A stretch of DNA of 35,771 bases, from NCBI GenBank assembly GCA_009701845.1, contig WLJI01000008.1, forward strand, positions 1-35,771, in the 5' to 3' direction. Both the position numbers and the translations under genes were made by a program. This DNA comes from Actinomycetota bacterium. Lineage in GTDB: Bacteria; Actinomycetota; Acidimicrobiia; Acidimicrobiales; Microtrichaceae. Positions 20,595-28,198 of this stretch are shown here, in pieces. Below the pieces are notes generated by a model. The model was given only the letters and a program-made list of their open reading frames with translations, did no database searches and was not told the DNA's origin. Position 1 is the stretch's first letter; each line of letters starts with the position of its first letter.

Positions 20595-21737
20595 CTACAG
20601 CGGGTCCAGCCAGCAGTCGATAACCGTGGCGGCGAGGGCAGTTGCACCGTCTATTACGGCACGGTCACCTGCATCGCTGCAAGCAAAGGCTGCAAACTCG
20701 GGTGTGTGAATCGATACGCCTTCGGGGGCAACGGCAATAAGTGGATGAATGGTGGGAAGCACCTGGCTGACATTTCCCATATCGGTACTACCCATTACGT
20801 ATCCAACAACTTCAGGATCAGCGAATGGCCGACCTAGCAGTTCAGCGTTCTCTTGGTACCTGCTGAGCAGCCGATCGTTATCGCTCATCTCGCTGTACGC
20901 AGGGTCCAACCACTCAATATCCATCACGCAGCCAGCAGCGAGCGCTCCTGCAGCCAAGCAATCAACGACGCGAGCTTTCAGTTCCTCAAGCTGCTGAGTT
21001 GTAGCGGCGCGTACAAACCAATGAGCGCTAGCAGCCATAGGAACAATGTTGGGAGCCTCGCCGGCGTTGAGGAAGACTCCGTGGACTCGCTCATCGCTAC
21101 GAATGTGCTGACGAAGCGCAGCTACGTTCATGTATCCAAGTACTGCCGCATCAAGCGCATTACGTCCAAGATGGGGTGCTGCAGCCGCGTGCGAGGCAAC
21201 CCCGGTGTAGTGCACCTTGAGGCAATGAACAGCAAGGGTGGTTAACGTCGGAAGATTGTGGTCCGCGGGATGGATCATCATCGCCGCATCGAGCCCCTCA
21301 AAGGCACCCTCGCGCAACATAAAGACTTTGCCGCCACCGCCCTCTTCTGCTGGGGTGCCAAGAATCCGCACTCGTCCACCTAGCTCTGCAGCCATGCTCG
21401 CTGCCGCTAGCCCCGCTCCGAGTCCCGCCGCGGCAATGACATTGTGGCCACAGGCATGACCAATCCCGGGTAGGGCGTCGTACTCGCAGATCACTGCAAT
21501 CTCCGGGCCCTCGGTCCCAGCGCTCGCTTGGAACGCAGTCTCGAGGCCGTACGCATGCGGCTCAGTTTCGAGACCAACTTCGCTCAGGGTCCTACAGAGC
21601 AAATCGTGTGCACGCCGCTCCTCGAAGGCAAGCTCGGGTTGCTCCCAGATTTGATGTGAGATGTCAATGAGAAGGTCTGAAATGCTTTGGACGTATTCGC
21701 CAGCTCGCTGCTTGGCTTGCACTGAATGCGTGCTCAC
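20595..21737 (-). CDS. M20 family amidohydrolase/peptidase
   Basis: A 380-residue zinc hydrolase of the M20D type. Metal and catalytic segments are CEYDALPGIGHACGHNVIAAA (about residues 83-103), with Cys/His/Asp ligands, then GTPAEEGGGGKVF, in which the EE pair supplies the catalytic base, and MGSTDMGNVSQVLPTIHPLI near the C-terminus. A dimerisation domain lies between. Such enzymes remove an acyl or aminobenzoyl-glutamate-type amide group; the PM20D2 and AbgB-like branch is the nearest I recall. The GTG start overlaps the MDR stop as GTGA, so they are coupled. The gene lies 130 bases upstream of the ThyX-like gene, the only other member of this run with a plausible folate link, which is suggestive only. 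Confidence 0.9.
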   Translation of the reverse strand: MSTHSVQAKQRAGEYVQSISDLLIDISHQIWEQPELAFEERRAHDLLCRTLSEVGLETEPHAYGLETAFQASAGTEGPEIAVICEYDALPGIGHACGHNVIAAAGLGAGLAAASMAAELGGRVRILGTPAEEGGGGKVFMLREGAFEGLDAAMMIHPADHNLPTLTTLAVHCLKVHYTGVASHAAAAPHLGRNALDAAVLGYMNVAALRQHIRSDERVHGVFLNAGEAPNIVPMAASAHWFVRAATTQQLEELKARVVDCLAAGALAAGCVMDIEWLDPAYSEMSDNDRLLSRYQENAELLGRPFADPEVVGYVMGSTDMGNVSQVLPTIHPLIAVAPEGVSIHTPEFAAFACSDAGDRAVIDGATALAATVIDCWLDPL

Positions 21738-22720
21738 TCCGGGTGCTCCAACACAACTTTTCCGAGTTGTGATGCAGTGCGTAAGCGGTCAAGCGCACGG
21801 GGAAACTCTGAGAGCGGCAGGATCTCATCGAGTACCACAGGCAGTCCCTCTTCCATCAGCGAAGTTACATATCTGAACTCTTCTTGGCTGCCGCAACTCG
21901 CTCCCAAAATGTCTAGTTGCTTAAAGAACAGCCGCGGCAAATTCAACTCAACTTTAGGGCCGGAAGTACCCCCGCAAACGCACATGCGTCCACCATGGCG
22001 CAGTGTGCGCACCGAGTATTCCCAAGTTGCTGGGCCAATGCTGTCTACGACCACATCGGCGCTAATCGGGTAAGGCCCCTTCGAATCGAATGCCCCTTCT
22101 GCGCCGAGTTCAACAGCACGAGCGCGTTTGGCCGGATCTCTAGAAGTAACAAAGACACGGGCTCCAAGATGGAGTGCCAGTTGCATTGCCGCCGTTGCTA
22201 CTCCGCCGCCGATACCGGTAATCAGCACGGTCTCTCCGGGGGCAAGCCGAGCGCGCCGGAGAAGGCGCCAAGCTGTTGTCGTGCAGACTGGATACGAGGC
22301 CACCTCAGCCCAAGTTCGATTCTTCGGCTTGAACTCAAGTTGGTGAGCAGCCACCACACAGAACTCTCCGTGACCACCCCAGCAGTGCTCACCCAAGAGT
22401 CTCATCTTCGGGTCGAGTACCGAGTCAAGACCTCGCTCGAGCGCAGATTCGGGGACGAGCGCAGTATTGATAACCACCTCGTCGCCAATGGCGAAGCGAG
22501 TGACACCCTCACCAAGCGTCTCGACCACACCCGCTACATCGTTTCCAGGGACATGGGGAAAGGAAGGCGGTTTGGGTAACCCTGTGGTGAGCCACAAGTC
22601 CATGTGGTTCAGTGCCGAAGCACGAACTTTCACTCTGACTTGGCCTGGGCCTGCTTGGGGATCTGGTACCTCACCCCAAACAAACTGACCGGGAGATTCA
22701 GGAAGGTTCCATGCCTGCAT
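21734..22720 (-). CDS. zinc-type MDR alcohol dehydrogenase/quinone oxidoreductase
   Basis: A 328-residue medium-chain dehydrogenase. The N-terminal GroES-like domain has RASALNHMDLWL and GNDVAGVVETLGEGV, the cofactor domain has ITGIGGGVATAAMQLALHLGARVFVTSR, and the C-terminus has LPLSEFPRALDRL. The catalytic zinc Cys and His typical of alcohol dehydrogenases are only partly present, so it may be a zinc-independent quinone or enoyl reductase of the same family. The frame opens ten codons earlier; I chose the ATG at 22720 (MQAWNLPE) as the family start. It overlaps the M20 gene by four bases and lies 45 bases after the DagK-like gene. Confidence 0.87.
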   Translation of the reverse strand: MQAWNLPESPGQFVWGEVPDPQAGPGQVRVKVRASALNHMDLWLTTGLPKPPSFPHVPGNDVAGVVETLGEGVTRFAIGDEVVINTALVPESALERGLDSVLDPKMRLLGEHCWGGHGEFCVVAAHQLEFKPKNRTWAEVASYPVCTTTAWRLLRRARLAPGETVLITGIGGGVATAAMQLALHLGARVFVTSRDPAKRARAVELGAEGAFDSKGPYPISADVVVDSIGPATWEYSVRTLRHGGRMCVCGGTSGPKVELNLPRLFFKQLDILGASCGSQEEFRYVTSLMEEGLPVVLDEILPLSEFPRALDRLRTASQLGKVVLEHPE

Positions 22721-22765
22721 GACTCTTAGGCTAGCGAGGTCTGGCAACAACGCGCCCTTGCATGT

Positions 22766-23410
22766 CTAGACAAGAATCTGTGCAGCATCGGGCAAACACA
22801 TGATCCAGAATTGGCTGCTGCAACCACGAAACTTTCCATCGGCGCAGAATTGAAAGCGAGTATCGCCAGAAACCTCGACTCGGCTGCGGACCCGGGTCTC
22901 GACAAGGTCCGGATGCGGAACATGAGTGCCACTGGGTGCTCGGCGAAGTGCTTGCTTCCTCTGAGATCCGACTAGTTGCCCATCGGTCACATCTAGTCGG
23001 CCATCATTTGGATGAGATCGTGGGCCCAGATTGAGATCTCCTACGAAGCCAGCGTTCATCGCTATAACGGTGCGGCCCTTCCAAAGCCTCATTTTTGAGT
23101 CTGTCAGGGCGAGCATGTGAGCCACAAAAAGCACCTCGTTTGACTCGCCGAGTGGATCCTGAAAGCCCAATATGCCCACATCAATAGAAAACTGGTAGCC
23201 CTGTCCTGAGCGCAGAGCAGATTCATCTCGTTGAGGTGCTCCCAGAGTGCGGTGAAGCGACCCGCCAACGAGACCGATTACCGGAGCCACCTGCTGAGAG
23301 TCTCGATACGACTGTAGGAGCTCTGCGAGCTCAATGTCGCTAGCCACTACGTGTCCAGAATCCTCTAACTCGCCGGGTTCTCCCCAAGATTCTCCCTTCT
23401 TGATGGTCAT
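22766..23410 (-). CDS. DagK/YegS-type lipid-kinase C-terminal domain protein
   Basis: A 214-residue protein that I place by its C-terminal half, in which HPNDGRLDVTDGQLVGSQRK and GTHVPHPDLVETRVRS resemble the beta-sandwich domain of diacylglycerol kinase-type lipid kinases (YegS/BmrU family). The usual N-terminal ATP-binding domain with its GGDGT loop is not visible, so kinase activity is unsupported; the protein may be a stand-alone domain or a diverged relative. The frame extends upstream into the helicase gene, and I start at the ATG at 23410 (MTIKKGESWGE), 26 bases after the helicase stop, with a weak GGGAATCAGAG. It follows the helicase in the same direction. Confidence 0.6.
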   Translation of the reverse strand: MTIKKGESWGEPGELEDSGHVVASDIELAELLQSYRDSQQVAPVIGLVGGSLHRTLGAPQRDESALRSGQGYQFSIDVGILGFQDPLGESNEVLFVAHMLALTDSKMRLWKGRTVIAMNAGFVGDLNLGPRSHPNDGRLDVTDGQLVGSQRKQALRRAPSGTHVPHPDLVETRVRSRVEVSGDTRFQFCADGKFRGCSSQFWIMCLPDAAQILV

Positions 23411-23435
23411 CTCTGATTCCCGCTGGGCCAAAAGC

Positions 23436-26093
23436 TCACTGTTGTGACGCCTCTCCAGAGGCGAGCACAACCCCGCGCGAGAGCGAAGCAGCAGCACGGC
23501 GAGCAGATTTAGCGGTGGCTGGATTCGGGGCGATGTCACCTATCTGCCTGAGGAGATCAATGAGCTGACGAACGTTTCGCACGAAGTCACCACCCTTTAG
23601 ATCTTCATCAAGAATGTCATCTAGTTGCTGCCCAGTAGACCAACACCAGGCAGAGGCAGCGAACCCTCCAGCGGGCTCACGAGTGAGGGGAAGTTTGAGC
23701 CCTCGCTCTTGGCGCTCCAACCGTTTCCACGTGGCTAGCAGTACGCCGAATCGCTGACGGAGTTCCGTACTCGGCAGCAGCGGCGCAGGTGCAGGCTCTG
23801 AACTTCGATGCTCATAGGTCAGACAACTCAACAGTGCTGCAAGCTCAGCATCTTCCAGACCGTCGAAGATTCCCTCAGTCAGACTCAGTGAGATCAGAAG
23901 ATCGGACTCATGATAGATCCGCCGAAGCCTCAGTCCAGCTTGCGTAAGCGACCATCCATCACTGTGCCCCGTGCTCTCGAGGACACCTCTGACTGCCCCA
24001 AAGCGCTGCACAAGGCCCGATCCTCGGCGTTCAATCTCTTGAAGCAGCACCTGCTGTTCTTGTTGCAACCTGTGCAAGGCAAACTGCTGCTTCATCAGTT
24101 CCTCGCGATCTGGGTGATCGTGCAGGGGATGCTCTTGTTGGGCCTGCACTGCTTCGAAGTAGGGGTCCGCGTCAGGGCTCGCAGTTCGCTTCGATCCCCC
24201 ACCACTGGCAGCTATTTGGGAACGAGCAGCCAGCTTTTTCGGGTTCACGCGACGCAGGAGCGAGGCGCACTCCCTGCGAAAGGAGGCTTCTTTAGGCATA
24301 TACGGAACCGGCAGATCAAGATGCGCCACGGGCACAAGAGACCCACTCACGGTTGCAACATCAAGTGATGCAGAGTTGCCACTGGGGTTTACGCCACGCA
24401 CGCGCACGATGCCGCCTTTACGAGAAGAGACTGACAGCACCAGAAAAAGTTTGCTTCCTTTGCGGGTACCCCGCTCAATGACGTCGCCTGGCTTGAGGGC
24501 AGCCAAGGCTCTTTCGACTGCGGCGCGTTGCCCCCGAGAATCACGCTTGAGTTGCCGGATCGAATCAGTGATTGCCACGTATCCAGCCACATCGAAGACA
24601 GAATCAGCGGTACTAGCTTCATGAGAGCTCAGCTCGGTGATCTCTTGTTCGAGTCGATCGACGCGAGCAGAGAGCAGCACAACCGCCCGATCAGTTTGAA
24701 ACTGAGCGAATGATCGCGTCAATACTTCCATCGCAGGACCTTCGTCATATCGTTCGATCAAGTTCGCTGCCATGTTGTAGGTAGGCCTAAATGACGACAC
24801 CAGCGGAAACTCGCGGCTAGCCGCCAACGTGGCAACCTGAGAGAAAGTTGCGAAAGGTGACCACAACACCACAGCAGAACCTTGATCGTCGATACCGCGC
24901 CTACCTGCACGCCCCGTGAGTTGCGTGAACTGCCCGGGAGACAAGAACTCGTGTCCTTCACCGTTGTATTTACTTAAACGCTCAATCGCTACTGTGCGAG
25001 CCGGCATATTGATCCCAAGCGCAAGTGTCTCGGTGGCAAAGACCGCTTTGACGAGGCCCTGCACAAAACAATCCTCGACTGCCTCACGAAACGAAGGGAT
25101 CATTCCAGCGTGATGCGATGCAATCCCCTGCTCAAGGCTTTCGAGCCATGTGTCATACCCCAGCACATCAAGGTCTGCGTCGCTCAAAGAAGTTGTTCTT
25201 GCTTCCACTAGTTCTCGAATGCGAAGCCGCTCCTCTGGTTGGGTCAAGCGCAGACCTGCATCGAAGCACTGCCGGACAGCCTCATCGCAGCCCTTGCGGC
25301 TGAAGATGAAGTAGATCACTGGGAGAAGGCCTTCGGATGCGAGCCGCTCAATTGTTTCAACACGGCGCGGAGTGAAAAAGCGCGAGCGCTGTCGCCTGTG
25401 TTGGGTAGCGGGTGGACGCTGTTGGTCACCATCAAAGCGGTGACCCTCGGGGTTCGTCACCCCGTTGACAATCAGTGGCACAAGGTGCTCACGCTCAGCA
25501 GTTCGGTCCCCTACAAAGAGCAGCGGGTCTAACTCAATCGGCCGGCGATGTTCGACCACTGTATGAGTCGGCCCACGGAGTGCAGTTACCCAATCGCCAA
25601 GCTCCTCGGCGTTCGACACAGTGGCAGACAAGCAGACAAAGCGCACGCTCACAGGGGTATGGATCAGGACTTCCTCCCAGACCGGCCCCCGGTAGGCATC
25701 TGCTAGAAAGTGGACCTCGTCAAGCACAACCCACTGCAAATCATCAAGCGCCGTAGACCCCGCGTAGACCATATTCCTCAGGACCTCGGTGGTCATCACC
25801 ACTACTGCCGCTCCGCTGTTGATTGCACGATCGCCGGTCAGTAGTCCAACCTGATCAGCGCCCAGCACAGCGCATAAGTCGTTGTACTTCTGATTGGAGA
25901 GAGCCTTGATGGGCGCTGTATAGAAGCATCTTCCGCCGGAGTTGAGCGCTAAAGAAACTGCGTGCTCGGCAACAACGGTTTTACCCGAACCAGTGGGCGC
26001 TGAGACAAGAACATTCTGGCCGCGCTCCAGCGCGGCTATTGCTTCGATCTGGAAGGGGTCCAGAGCAAAGTCGTGGTTAAATCCCGCTTTCAG
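23436..26093 (-). CDS. helY: DEAD/DEAH-box RNA/DNA helicase of the HelY/Mtr4 (Ski2-like) family
   Basis: 885 residues if started at CTG 26093. Walker A APTGSGKT is at about residues 32-39, motif II DEVH near 125-128, SATVSN follows, and the motif V-VI region TETLALGINMPARTV with QLTGRAGRRG is further on. The C-terminal ~150 residues (EGIFDGLEDAELAALLSCLTYEHRSSEP) fit a DSHCT domain. Mycobacterial HelY has the same layout and sits after tatC. No ATG, GTG or TTG lies between the in-frame stop at 26112-26114 and Walker A. CTG at 26093 has GAGG seven bases upstream and overlaps the tatC stop as CTGA, parallel to the ATGA overlaps nearby. ATP-dependent unwinding in RNA handling or DNA repair is likely. 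Confidence 0.9.
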   Translation of the reverse strand: MKAGFNHDFALDPFQIEAIAALERGQNVLVSAPTGSGKTVVAEHAVSLALNSGGRCFYTAPIKALSNQKYNDLCAVLGADQVGLLTGDRAINSGAAVVVMTTEVLRNMVYAGSTALDDLQWVVLDEVHFLADAYRGPVWEEVLIHTPVSVRFVCLSATVSNAEELGDWVTALRGPTHTVVEHRRPIELDPLLFVGDRTAEREHLVPLIVNGVTNPEGHRFDGDQQRPPATQHRRQRSRFFTPRRVETIERLASEGLLPVIYFIFSRKGCDEAVRQCFDAGLRLTQPEERLRIRELVEARTTSLSDADLDVLGYDTWLESLEQGIASHHAGMIPSFREAVEDCFVQGLVKAVFATETLALGINMPARTVAIERLSKYNGEGHEFLSPGQFTQLTGRAGRRGIDDQGSAVVLWSPFATFSQVATLAASREFPLVSSFRPTYNMAANLIERYDEGPAMEVLTRSFAQFQTDRAVVLLSARVDRLEQEITELSSHEASTADSVFDVAGYVAITDSIRQLKRDSRGQRAAVERALAALKPGDVIERGTRKGSKLFLVLSVSSRKGGIVRVRGVNPSGNSASLDVATVSGSLVPVAHLDLPVPYMPKEASFRRECASLLRRVNPKKLAARSQIAASGGGSKRTASPDADPYFEAVQAQQEHPLHDHPDREELMKQQFALHRLQQEQQVLLQEIERRGSGLVQRFGAVRGVLESTGHSDGWSLTQAGLRLRRIYHESDLLISLSLTEGIFDGLEDAELAALLSCLTYEHRSSEPAPAPLLPSTELRQRFGVLLATWKRLERQERGLKLPLTREPAGGFAASAWCWSTGQQLDDILDEDLKGGDFVRNVRQLIDLLRQIGDIAPNPATAKSARRAAASLSRGVVLASGEASQQ

Positions 26094-26905
26094 ACTGCTG
26101 CCTCGTCTGGCTCAGCGGAGGCTGGATCTTCGGACTTTGCCTTTTTGCGAACCAGTAAGCGGCCGATCAGCACAGCTACCTCGTAGAAGAGGTACATCGG
26201 AATTGCTAGTGCTGCCAACGAAATTGGGTCTCCGCTAGGCGTAATCGCCGCAGCGAGAATCACAATGATAAGTACCGTCTGCCTCCGCCACGATGAGAGC
26301 TGCTTCGGGGTCACGACGCCAATCATCTGCATCGCCACAAGCACGACGGGAAAGAGGAAGCCGGTTCCAAAAGCGAGCATCATGAAGAGCGAGAGCCGCA
26401 CAAACTCAACAGGCCCGGATCGAATATCGATCTCTGGCCCACCGACTCGCACTAGGAAGTTCACCGCTTGACTCAGGGTGAAATATGCAACGATTGCACC
26501 GGCTGTAAAGAGGAAGAAGGAGGACAGCACAAAGGCCAAAGCGTAGCGTCGTTCCTTTTTGTAGAGCCCTGGGGCAATGAATCTCCAGAGCTGCCACAAG
26601 ATGATCGGCAGGGCCAGAAACAACCCTCCGTACCCAGCGACTTTCAAGCGCAAGGAGAACGGATCGAGCAGGTTTGTGACAAGGAACTTGCAGTCCGAAA
26701 GTGGGTCAACGCCTCGAAGTGCGTTGCAGTAGGGAGCGTTGAGAATATCGAGCAGCCAGTTGTAGAAAAACCAAGCCGGCAACATGGCTACCAACACTGC
26801 AACCACACAGATCAACAAGCGATAGCGGAACTCGCGGAGGTGATCGCTCAGGGTCATGTCTCCCCCCTCACGCTCAGCACCTTTAAACCAAGATGGCCGA
26901 CTCAT
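26090..26905 (-). CDS. tatC: Sec-independent (twin-arginine) translocase subunit TatC
   Basis: A 271-residue multi-pass membrane protein with TatC features: an N-terminal LSDHLREFRYRLL, then several hydrophobic helices (for example LLICVVAVLVAMLPAWFF and RYALAFVLSSFFLFTAGAIVAYF), and AAITPSGDPISLAALAIPMYLFYE near the C-terminus. About six membrane segments are expected. TatC recognises twin-arginine signal peptides and forms the receptor with TatB. The ATG at 26905 overlaps the tatB stop as ATGA; another ATG at 26857 (MTLSDHL) has a strong GAGGGGGGAG site, and that start would fit the family better. A charged cytoplasmic tail ends the protein, and its stop overlaps the helicase CTG start. Confidence 0.95.
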   Translation of the reverse strand: MSRPSWFKGAEREGGDMTLSDHLREFRYRLLICVVAVLVAMLPAWFFYNWLLDILNAPYCNALRGVDPLSDCKFLVTNLLDPFSLRLKVAGYGGLFLALPIILWQLWRFIAPGLYKKERRYALAFVLSSFFLFTAGAIVAYFTLSQAVNFLVRVGGPEIDIRSGPVEFVRLSLFMMLAFGTGFLFPVVLVAMQMIGVVTPKQLSSWRRQTVLIIVILAAAITPSGDPISLAALAIPMYLFYEVAVLIGRLLVRKKAKSEDPASAEPDEAAV

Positions 26906-27363
26906 GTTTCGTTCACCCTGAATGAGTCTGGCTCAGTCATCGGTTCGACCTCTGCTTCGACCTCTGGTTCTGCCTCTGGCTCTGCCTCTGGTTCTGCCTC
27001 TGGTTCTGCCTCGGGTTCTGCCTCTGGCTGAATCTCCGACTCAGATGGAACGGAAAGAACTGGCTCATCAGCAGCCTGTCGCGCTGCCTCTTTCTTTGCA
27101 CGCTCTTCGGCCTCTGCCTCGAGCGCATACTCTGCGAGCTTCTGCCGAGGGTTAGCTGCGAGTTCAGTGAGTTCTTTAAACGGCTTCATCGCCGGGTCAT
27201 CCATGACGTCCGACACGCCGCTGCTAAACCCCTCGGTCATTGTCTTGATCTTGTTGATCATCCGACCAGCACTCCGAGCGACCTCGGGAATGCGCTCGGG
27301 GCCAAGGACGACGAGTGCGACCGCCAAAATGATGATCAACTCACCGCCTGTCACGTTGAACAT
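26902..27363 (-). CDS. tatB: TatB/TatA-type translocase subunit with EPEA-repeat tail
   Basis: A 153-residue protein with one N-terminal membrane helix (GGELIIILAVALVVLGPERIPE), whose GPERIPE hinge and following amphipathic helix are TatB-like. The Tat system uses TatB with TatC to receive folded, twin-arginine signal proteins. The last third is an acidic low-complexity tail of repeated EPEA units encoded by a 12-base tandem repeat, an extension beyond the core TatB length. Transcription order is small membrane protein, tatB, tatC, helY. The ATGA overlap couples it to tatC. The gap to the preceding small gene is nine bases. Confidence 0.93.
   Translation of the reverse strand: MFNVTGGELIIILAVALVVLGPERIPEVARSAGRMINKIKTMTEGFSSGVSDVMDDPAMKPFKELTELAANPRQKLAEYALEAEAEERAKKEAARQAADEPVLSVPSESEIQPEAEPEAEPEAEPEAEPEAEPEVEAEVEPMTEPDSFRVNET
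26966..27025. repeat. 12-base tandem repeat encoding the EPEA tail of TatB
   Basis: Five consecutive copies of GGTTCTGCCTCT (plus-strand reading) with few substitutions run from 26966 to 27025, flanked by degenerate copies from about 26942 and to 27037. Each unit encodes Glu-Pro-Glu-Ala or a variant. The unit is a multiple of three, so slippage would change the tail length without frameshift. Confidence 0.9.
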
Positions 27364-27372
27364 TGCTGCTCG

Positions 27373-27567
27373 CTACCCCTTGATCCGTTCATCCAACTTG
27401 GCAGTTAGTTCATCCGAAGCTTGCCTTAAGTCCTCGGACACTCGAATCGCTGGAACAAACTTGAGCGACTTCAATCCCTCACTCGCATTCGAGAGTCTCC
27501 GAACCGTTACAGAGAGAAGCAGCGTCGAGACAAGCACCGCAGCAAGGATCACAGCTATAGCGAACAC
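27373..27567 (-). CDS. small membrane-anchored protein upstream of tatB
   Basis: A 64-residue protein. An N-terminal hydrophobic helix (FAIAVILAAVLVSTLLLSV) is followed by a basic/polar amphipathic stretch and a C-terminal charged helix (VSEDLRQASDELTAKLDERIKG). The layout resembles small Tat- or division-associated membrane proteins, but no family is recognised. The start is a GTG with no clear ribosome binding site; TATCTT lies six bases before it on the minus strand, so a leaderless start is possible. It lies nine bases before tatB and is probably co-transcribed. Function in the Tat pathway is inference from position only. Confidence 0.65.
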   Translation of the reverse strand: MFAIAVILAAVLVSTLLLSVTVRRLSNASEGLKSLKFVPAIRVSEDLRQASDELTAKLDERIKG

Positions 27568-27643
27568 CTACAGAAGATACCCTGCGCAAGCAGCATGCCT
27601 GTTGCCTTGAGTGATCAATTCTGAGGGAGAGCAAAAATACAGC

Positions 27644-27676
27644 GGGACGCCCCGGCTAGAAGCGGCGGGGCGTCCC
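27644..27676 (-). terminator. strong rho-independent-type terminator after the zinc-ribbon gene
   Basis: GGGACGCCCCG and CGGGGCGTCCC form a perfect 11-bp GC-rich stem with an 11-base loop. On the minus strand TATTTTTG follows shortly after the stem, giving a T-tract. It lies 15 bases after the zinc-ribbon protein stop and separates it from the tat genes. Confidence 0.8.
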
Positions 27677-27691
27677 GGAGAACAAGGTCGG

Positions 27692-28021
27692 TTATCGGTC
27701 TGTCATCGTCGCCAACGTAGTGAACCAATCAGTGGTACTGAGCAAGTGATGAAAGTCCAGAACATCATCGTGGTCGATGGAGTCTCCAGAATGAACTTCC
27801 TGCAGTTCCGCTGGAAGAAGCCAGTCCTCTGATGTCACACCAGCAGCAAGAAGCACATCAACGACGTGATCCTCGGCGGCTCGCACTTCAATCATTCGAC
27901 AGATTGGGCAACGAAAGAGATAGGTAGCCTCGGACGTATCGACGCAAGTACGGACCCGAAGATCGCGGGAACGCAACTCCACGTCGCCGCAGTCGCTACA
28001 GGTTGCTCGAATCAGTGCCAT
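27692..28021 (-). CDS. actinobacterial zinc-ribbon protein of unknown function
   Basis: 109 residues with two CxxC pairs, TCSDCG at the N-terminus and FRCPICRMIEV at about residues 36-46, consistent with a small zinc ribbon. The second half is acidic and aromatic (LLPAELQEVHSGDSIDHDDVLDFHHLL). The N-terminus MALIRATCSDCGDVEL is of a type common in actinobacterial hypothetical proteins. AAGGAG eight bases before the ATG supports the start. A strong terminator follows, so it is a single-gene unit. It is divergent from the glycerophosphodiesterase. Function unknown; possible DNA or RNA binding is inferred only from the zinc ribbon. Confidence 0.75.
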   Translation of the reverse strand: MALIRATCSDCGDVELRSRDLRVRTCVDTSEATYLFRCPICRMIEVRAAEDHVVDVLLAAGVTSEDWLLPAELQEVHSGDSIDHDDVLDFHHLLSTTDWFTTLATMTDR

Positions 28022-28090
28022 CAGTGTCTCCTTGTGTCACGTACCTGATTACTATCGGTCGCTCCTAGTGGAGGGTTGAACATTCTCCTC

Positions 28091-28130
28091 AAGGTTTTCT
28101 ATTTTTACTCATATTTGGCGCTAAAACCTT
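28091..28130. repeat. inverted repeat in the AT-rich divergent promoter region
   Basis: AAGGTTTT (28091-28098) and AAAACCTT (28123-28130) form a perfect 8-bp inverted repeat with a 24-base AT-rich spacer, in the 177-base gap between the zinc-ribbon gene and the glycerophosphodiesterase. Nearby, TGCCAC (28160-28165) and GTGGCA (28181-28186) are a second inverted pair. The local base composition is clearly more AT-rich than the genes. No other feature was seen here. Confidence 0.5.
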
Positions 28131-28198
28131 GGATCCTCCTTACTTTTTCGACCTCGGATTGCCACCAGAATGAAGATTCAGTGGCACTATTTAGTCGG

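Noticed and set aside
22766-23539. Longer start for the DagK-like protein inside the helicase gene
   Set aside because: The upstream part overlaps the helicase C-terminus for about 100 bases and shows no domain similarity; the ATG at 23410 lies just after the helicase stop.
23436-25868. Helicase as a truncated pseudogene missing its N-terminal ATPase motif
   Set aside because: The missing Walker A segment is present and intact in the same frame upstream; only a conventional start codon is missing, and CTG 26093 resolves this.
26966-27025. Short tandem repeats as a possible CRISPR array
   Set aside because: The units are 12 bases, directly contiguous without spacers, and encode a protein repeat in frame.
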